A DNA stretch of 64,000 nucleotides from Beroe forskalii (Eukaryota > Ctenophora > Nuda > Beroida > Beroidae): contig WFMF01000023.1 in assembly GCA_011033025.1 (NCBI GenBank), forward strand, positions 372,001-436,000, read 5' to 3'. This document shows positions 58,141 through 64,000 of this stretch, one piece after another. The notes below the pieces were generated by a model. The model had not been told where the DNA came from. It made no database searches and saw nothing but the letters and a program-made list of their open reading frames with translations. Every line of letters starts with the position of its first letter. The first letter of the stretch is position 1. A program made the translations under genes and the position numbers.

Positions 58141-59264
58141 TGCGTGTCAGTGGAATAAGCAGCAAGCAACGCAGGAAACCATGCAATAATCACTCTGCGA
58201 TTTCCAACCCGTTCTTAAAGTAGGCGGCGTGACGACATCAATGCGGTGTTCTGAACCCTGTTGATGACGTCACCTCCTTTCCCGCATAATGTCAGTCAAA
58301 GGTTTGAGAAAATGTAAATCATTATGTGCGAAGCATCATCCTGCTGCTGGTCTTTCAGATCTCATAATCCCGCTTCGAATTATACTTCAAGTGATTACTG
58401 ATTACACTTAACAATTATCTGTTGTATAGGGTCCGGCATTTCTCATGTGATTTTACAATTCTAATTCTAATTTTAATTCCTATTCTTATTCTGATTCTAA
58501 TTCTAATTTTAATTCCTATTCTAACCTTCTCCTGAAACATCAAAGGGAATATTCAAAAACGTGGCAAATAGCAAATAACGGACAAATAGCAAATACATGG
58601 CAATAAATGGCAAATACGTGGCAATTGATTGTTTTCTGCGCGCTTCTTTGGTAGACTCAAGGGAATTCTTTCAAAGATGTGACATTTCATCGAAACTTTG
58701 AAGGTTTCTATGAACGCATCTAACTTCCTGCGCATTATAAAAGGAGTTTGATAGAAGTGTAAACGCCTCAGGCGTTTTCAATCAAAAAACCAATCATAAA
58801 CATCGCTCAAACGGCTGTGATCAATAACCTATACTAAAGCTGTTCCCAATGTAAACACGACTAACAAGGCAGTAACAGATCGCAGATTATTATCAGGGGT
58901 GGGCTCCAGCAAAAGCTGTTTGTTTAAGCGCTATTGTGGGGGAGTTGACAAAGGCCTGGTTGGAATTACAATAGTCAGCATTATATTCGCTGTAGAGTGT
59001 TTACTACGTCTCCGAGGTTTGTAGTTATCCAATAGTACGTGGTTCTAGTGGGCCAATCAGCAACCTAGATTAGTTAATACTCTTCGCTGGTTGGCTGATT
59101 GCTGAACACTACACATCGCTATAGAATCATAGAATGCTTCGTATCAAAAGCTCAGAATCAAGACCTTATTACTATAGCAGAGATTAGAGCATATCATCTT
59201 GATACCATAGTACAATTGGCAATGGCCACCCATTGAAATAACAAAAAGATGTCATGACAACCAA

Positions 59265-59750
59265 ACATAGAACATAGCAACACGATTCGTTACCATGACA
59301 ACCAAACATAGAACATAGCAACACGATTCGTTACCATGACAACCAAACATAGAACATAGCAACACGATTCGTTACCATGCCATACAAACACAGAACATAG
59401 CAACACGATTCGTTACTATGACAACCAAACATAGAACATAGCAACACGATTCGTTACCATGACAACCAAACATAGAACATAGCAACACGATTCGTTACCA
59501 TGCCATACAAACACAGAACATAACAACACGATTCGTTACCATGCCATACAAACACAGAACATAGCAACACGATTCGTTACCATGTCAACCAGACACAGAA
59601 CATAGCAACACGATTCGTTGCCATGCCATACAAACACAGAACATAGCAACACGATTCGTTACCATGACAACCAAACATGAACCATAGCAACACGATTCGT
59701 TACCATGCCATACAAACATAGAACATAGCAACACGATTCGTTACCATACC
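59265..59750. repeat. About 46-nt minisatellite (acacgattcgttaccatgac)
   Basis: About ten copies of acatagcaacacgattcgtt followed by accatgacaaccaa or accatgccatacaa. Two subunit types alternate irregularly. Confidence 0.93.
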
Positions 59751-60938
59751 TAAGAGAACAGTCTCTGCTCATTGGCTGTATAGGAGTGCTCGGAGCTTCA
59801 GAGCTTGTCCTTCGCTGTAGTAGATTGGTAGTATACACAGCACAGAAAGCTGTGAAAATCGGCTTCCTCGATCAGCAAGATATTGGAATTCCGCGATATT
59901 CCAAAGTTCTGAATAAACATAAAGCTTGGAAACTTGGGGGCTTATACCTTATGTTGCTAAAAAAACTTGCATTCGTCTCAAACTTTAGAAATATGTTCAA
60001 CAACGAAATAATCACGAACAGAGAGAACAGAAAAAGAAATTTGAGGACAATTTTCGTAGTATTGCGCATAAAACTTCATAATTTGAAGACTTATCACAAA
60101 GAATATCGTTATTAATCGTATACCTGACCACCTCTGATGTCGAGAACATCTGTTACAGCGTTATAATAAAGCAACTACACGCCCAAAGATAAATTCAAGG
60201 GAATAATTCCTACGCAAGCTTCAGTCTATTAAGCTATTAAAGCTGAGTAATGCGGTCGTCACAAAGGTTTTAAGTGGTAATAGCTATAAAGTGGGAAAAG
60301 CTGCTCAGACATTAAATTATCTCAACATTCAGATCTTTTGGGTGCCGGGGTCGGACGTGGGTAACTGCAGGTCAAGGAATTCTGATGTTAGAAGTGGATT
60401 TTCCCACTTCCTATATCACTGAATCCTATGCATCAAAAGTAATCATGCCGCTTTAAAATTTTTAAAAAAATTAATTATTTTACCATTTCATCATTATCGA
60501 AGCAATGATGTAAGTTTCCCTTTGCCCTGACTTTTGGTGGAAATGTGAAAGTCAGCTAGTTTGTAGATAGCCTTTAACTTCAAGAGGTTTTGCACTTTCG
60601 TCTCATTTGTGTTAGTTTGCTACAAGTCTACGAGTATCGTTTTGCCGTTTGCTATGACGTCTAGCAAAGATGTGTCTCTATCGAGTTTTTAAGTTTGCTA
60701 TGAAAACCTACGTACGAATTTTATGAATGTATAATCTTTCATAACCTTAATTTTGAATGTTCATTATGTTATTGGCATTTGCCATTTTAGTCATTTCCTG
60801 CTCGACTTTGATTTAGTTTCGAATGACACAGAGCAATGTGTGATTTAACATAATTTCTCTTATCAGTTTTCATCTCTATGTATTGGGTTACCGTTTACAT
60901 TTGAAAGTTTATTCCGACCACTAACTGCTCGTTTTGCA

Positions 60939-63900
60939 ATGTTTCGTGTCCCTCTTCTCCTCCTCCTCCTGCAGCTAACTCCTCGCTCACTAGGATGTGA
61001 CATTGTAGTGGGTGACGGAGAGTCCGATTCAGGAGTCGTCCCTTTCACCAGCATGGAGTGGCTGAACAACATCATCAGCGCGTGGTACAGCGTCAACGAT
61101 GAGCAGGTGAGCGGGGGACGAGATGTTGCTAGGGGACGAGATGTTGCTAGGGGGCGAGATGTTGCTAGGGGACGAGATGTTGCTAAGGGGACGAGATGTT
61201 GCTAGGGGACGAGATGTTGCTAAGGGGACGAGGTGTTGCTAGGGGGGCGAGATGTTGCTAGGGGGATGAGATGTTGCTAGGGGACGAGATGTTGCTAGGG
61301 GACGAGATGTTGCTAAGGGGACGAGGTGTTGCTAGGGGGGCGAGATGTTGCTAGGGGACGAGATGTTGCTAAGGGGACGAGGTGTTGCTAGGGGGGCGAG
61401 ATGTTGCTAGGGGGATGAGATGTTGCTAGGGGACGAGATGTTGCTAAGGGGCGAGAAGTTGCTAGGGGCGAGATGTTGCTAAGGGGACGAGGTGTTGCTA
61501 GGGGGACGAGGTGTTGCTAGGGGGGCGAGATGTTGCTAGAGGGACGAGATGTTGCTAGGGGCGAGATGTTGCTAGGGGGACGAGATGTTGCTAGGGGGAC
61601 GAGGTGTTGCTAGGGGACGAGGTGTTGCTAGGGGGACGAGATGTTGCTAGGGAGGACGAGATGTTACTAGGGGTGCGCGCAACCTGTTGCGCGCATCATG
61701 TTGCAAGGGGTGCGCGCAAAATTTGCTAGGGGTGCGCGCAGCGCCGCAACATGTTACTGTATATGCAATGTTGGTAGATAAGTCCCAATTTTGATTCTTG
61801 ATTGTGATTTCATTTGATGAATCATGGATTCATGGAATTTAGTTGTTCAATCTTCAATGTTCATTAAAAACTAGTTTTTTCTGATTTCTTGTTTGATAAT
61901 ATCTTCTATCTTCAGGTCCATGCAGTAGTTAAAGAAGTCCTAGAAAAAGAATTGAATCAGTTAACTCCTGATCTTATTGGTTAGTAAGCAATTTTAAGAA
62001 ATTTAAGTTATGCCTATTGGCTCATTTGAACGTCGATACGTCGACAATATAAGGCAGTCTACTGTTTCATTTTGAATTTGATTACAAAAGAATAAAACCA
62101 TTTGAACTCATGATAACCCCCTCAGAAAGGATAACCCTGGAAGAATGCACCTTCGGTTCGGACACCCCTGAGATTCGGGGCATCAAGTCCCGCGTGGTAG
62201 ACCTTCCTTCCTGCGGAACGGGGGCCAAGCAAAAGAAACTAGTCCTCGACATCGCCTTCGGTATAGACGCTCCAGACTTCGAGTTCAAGATGGGGGTGAA
62301 GGTGAGTTGCCATGACTAATTCCAATTATTTAGTCTCAGGTTGTCATCACAACATCCAATGATATGAGATCTCTGGTTGCCATCACTTCATCCAATGATT
62401 TTACCTCTGGGGTGAAGGTGGGTTCGAGGAGGTTAAATATGGTGAAGATGGGTTACCATGACAACATCCTATGATATCTTCAGATCACCATGACAACATC
62501 TAATAATATCTTCAGATTGCCATGACAACATCTAATAATATCTTCAGATCACGATGACAACATCTAATAATATCCTCAGATTACCATGACGACATCTAAT
62601 AATATCCTCAGATAACCATGACAACATCTAATAATATCCTCAGATTGCCATGACAACATCTAATAATATCCTCAGATTGCCATGACAACATCTAATAATA
62701 TCCTCAGATTGCCATGACAACATCTAATAATATCCTCAGATTGCCATGACAACATCTAATAATATCCTCAGATTACCATGACAACATCTAATAATATCCT
62801 CAGATCACCATGACAACATCTAATAATATCCTCAGATTGCCATGACAACATCTAATAATATCCTCAGATTGCCATGACAACATCTAATAATATCCTCAGA
62901 TTGCCATGACAACATCTAATAATATCCTCAGATTACCATGACAACATCTAATAATATCCTCAGATTGCCATGACAGTCCTCACGCTGAGAGCTGCAGTAC
63001 AGAAGTTGCTGCTGGCAGGCAACCTCAGAGTCACTGCGCTCTTCTCGGACCAGGTCCCTTTCCCTGGAATTCAGAACCTCTGCATCACTTTCACATCCAG
63101 GTTCCTCAGCCCCCCATTTCCAGGTTCCTCAGCCCCCCCCCCCCATTTCCAGGTTCCTCACTTTAAAATCAATGACAACTTCCTCACTTTCCTCTCCATT
63201 TCTGTGTTTTGGTTAATCTTCTGTCACATCTTCTGATCCTGACTCACATATCCTGATGTGAACCTCTCACAACTATCTGCAGGCCTCAGGTGGGATTCAA
63301 TGTGGAACTCCTGGACGCCATTGACTTGGATGTCTTCGGGGTTGACAGCATCATTACTAACGTCCTAGACGACATCCTCGCCAAAGGTGAGAGGAGGCGA
63401 TCAGACAACCTGCAGTCATTTGGTCTAGTCAGATGGAAATTTAGAAATATCATTACTTGTCTCATCATTTAGAAACTTTTCACATCATTTCACAGTTGCT
63501 ATAAGCTTATAGCAACTGTTGCCTATAGCAACTGTTGCCTATAGCAACTGTTGCCTATAGCAACTGTTGCCTATAGCAACTGTTGCCAACGCTCTTTATC
63601 GCAGAGTTGGTGTACCCGGGACGTCTCTTCGTTGACCTGTCACAGGTTCGTCACCACTCACCATGTTTAGTATTGACTATGGTGTTTAATAATAATAAGC
63701 AATGATCAGTGATCATTTCCTCCGAATGAGTTAGGTTTTTAGTATTCAGATTCATAAGAAATAAATGGGAAAGTTACACTCCTGTTCTTTTGGTCCATTC
63801 GACGCGATATTATTATTAATTATTAACTTGTTTTGCAGTTAGGATCAGGCGGACCCGTGAAAACAGTAATGATGCCACGAATGGATAACCAGCACCCAGG

Positions 63901-64000
63901 CGTTGCTAGCATGCAAATAGCAGTTGCTAAGCAACACCCTGAAAAACAAGGTTTGAAAATAGCAGTTGCTAAGCAACACCCTGACGAACAAGGTATGAAA
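60939..64000 (+). CDS. SMP-domain (tubular lipid-binding) protein, extended-synaptotagmin-like, 3' partial
   Basis: Probably moves lipids at membrane contact sites. Exons: 60939-61106, 61916-61979, 62126-62301, 62964-63100, 63283-63386, 63605-63645, 63839 to beyond the window; all phases agree. SMP landmarks: FTSMEWLNNIISAWYS, KELNQLTPDLI, FGIDAPDFEFKMGVK, LRVTALFSD, PQVGFNVELL, and LVYPGRLFVDL, which aligns with the LVLPNR-type end of E-Syt SMP domains. C2 domains, if present, would lie right of the window. The last visible exon runs into a 14-residue coding repeat (IAVAKQHPEKQGLK, IAVAKQHPDEQGMK). The start is uncertain: MFRVPLLLLLLQ may be a real hydrophobic anchor or a polypyrimidine tract ending in a cag acceptor. 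Confidence 0.85.
61107..61680. repeat. About 20-nt minisatellite (ggggacgagatgttgctagg)
   Basis: About 28 copies start immediately after the donor of SMP exon 1. It then passes into a short run of ggggtgcgcgcaa units (61668-61745). Confidence 0.92.
62325..62963. repeat. 33-nt minisatellite containing the SMP exon 4 acceptor
   Basis: Around fifteen copies of ccatgacaacatctaataat followed by atcctcagattg. The true junction reads cctcag then ATTGCCATGACA, so each unit copies the acceptor plus the first 12 coding bases. Confidence 0.95.
63092..63160. repeat. Triplicated donor of SMP exon 4
   Basis: tccaggttcctcagcccc occurs at the true donor (TCCAG then GTTCCT) and twice more in the first 70 bases of the intron, separated by runs of C. 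Confidence 0.85.
63495..63590. repeat. 18-nt tandem repeat (ttgcctatagcaactg)
   Basis: Five copies of ttgcctatagcaactg just before SMP exon 6. The unit is an imperfect palindrome (gttgc...gcaac) like the core found elsewhere. Confidence 0.9.
63839..64000 (+). repeat. Coding 42-nt repeat in the SMP protein, cut by the window edge
   Basis: From 63914 the exon repeats atagcagttgctaagcaaca plus ccctgaaaaacaaggtttgaaa in frame. Two full copies are seen. The frame stays open and the unit includes the palindrome gttgctaagcaac. Confidence 0.8.

Larger units (their letters stand above)
57320..60938. other. Intergenic/intronic DNA with two X-box-like arrays
   Basis: Apart from the arrays at 57840-58140 and 59265-59750 I see no supported exon. 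A 109-codon open frame at 59786-60115 has no homology and no splice partners that I can identify. Confidence 0.5.

Noticed and set aside
59265-59750. CRISPR-like array
   Set aside because: Contiguous tandem units without unique spacers, in an animal genome.
59786-60115. 109-residue open frame
   Set aside because: No homology or motif seen, no partner exon; AT-rich chance frame is likelier.

Overview
This window is animal nuclear DNA: multi-exon genes with canonical GT-AG introns, and a TGF-beta superfamily type II receptor kinase, a family found only in animals. The proteins are divergent and almost every intron is packed with different minisatellites. My best guess is an early-branching marine animal such as a ctenophore, but this is inference. 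I see no rRNA, tRNA, CRISPR array or bacterial operon. Gene models below were built by hand: I translated candidate exons and required every junction to agree in phase.

Layout, left to right. (1) 1564-9469 (+): a Shaker-type voltage-gated K+ channel, 5' end outside the window, with two alternative last exons that each begin inside the GYGD selectivity filter. (2) 11500-14961 (+): a 752-residue type I membrane protein with a Cys-rich ectodomain, a long charged cytoplasmic helix and a C-terminal domain resembling the microtubule-binding domain (MTBD) of dynein heavy chain. (3) 24749-15295 (-): a complete 17-exon TGF-beta/activin type II-like receptor kinase with DFD instead of DFG and an in-frame 7-residue repeat insertion in the kinase C-lobe. 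(4) 26282-35678 (+): a 119-residue protein of unknown function with one 7.9-kb intron. (5) 48593-37504 (-): an anoctamin (TMEM16) of about 24 exons with all Ca2+-site residues present. (6) about 57241-57319 (-): one orphan exon, faintly like a UBE2J-type E2. (7) 60939 to beyond 64000 (+): an SMP-domain lipid-transfer protein. Genes 2 and 3 converge and genes 3 and 4 diverge. The products fit an excitable, ciliated, Ca2+-signalling cell type, but nothing shows that they are co-regulated.

The strongest unexplained pattern is in the introns. In at least ten places the tandem repeat filling an intron is a copy of the adjacent splice junction, that is a few exonic bases plus the donor or acceptor, so each intron carries rows of decoy splice sites. 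One anoctamin intron ends in a 19/20 copy of the end of its upstream exon, as expected if the intron arose by tandem duplication. A second pattern is that many unrelated minisatellites share a palindromic core, GTTRCCATGGYAAC, which matches the RFX X-box. The protein in (2), a membrane receptor ending in a dynein-type MTBD, is the best candidate for a previously undescribed system.
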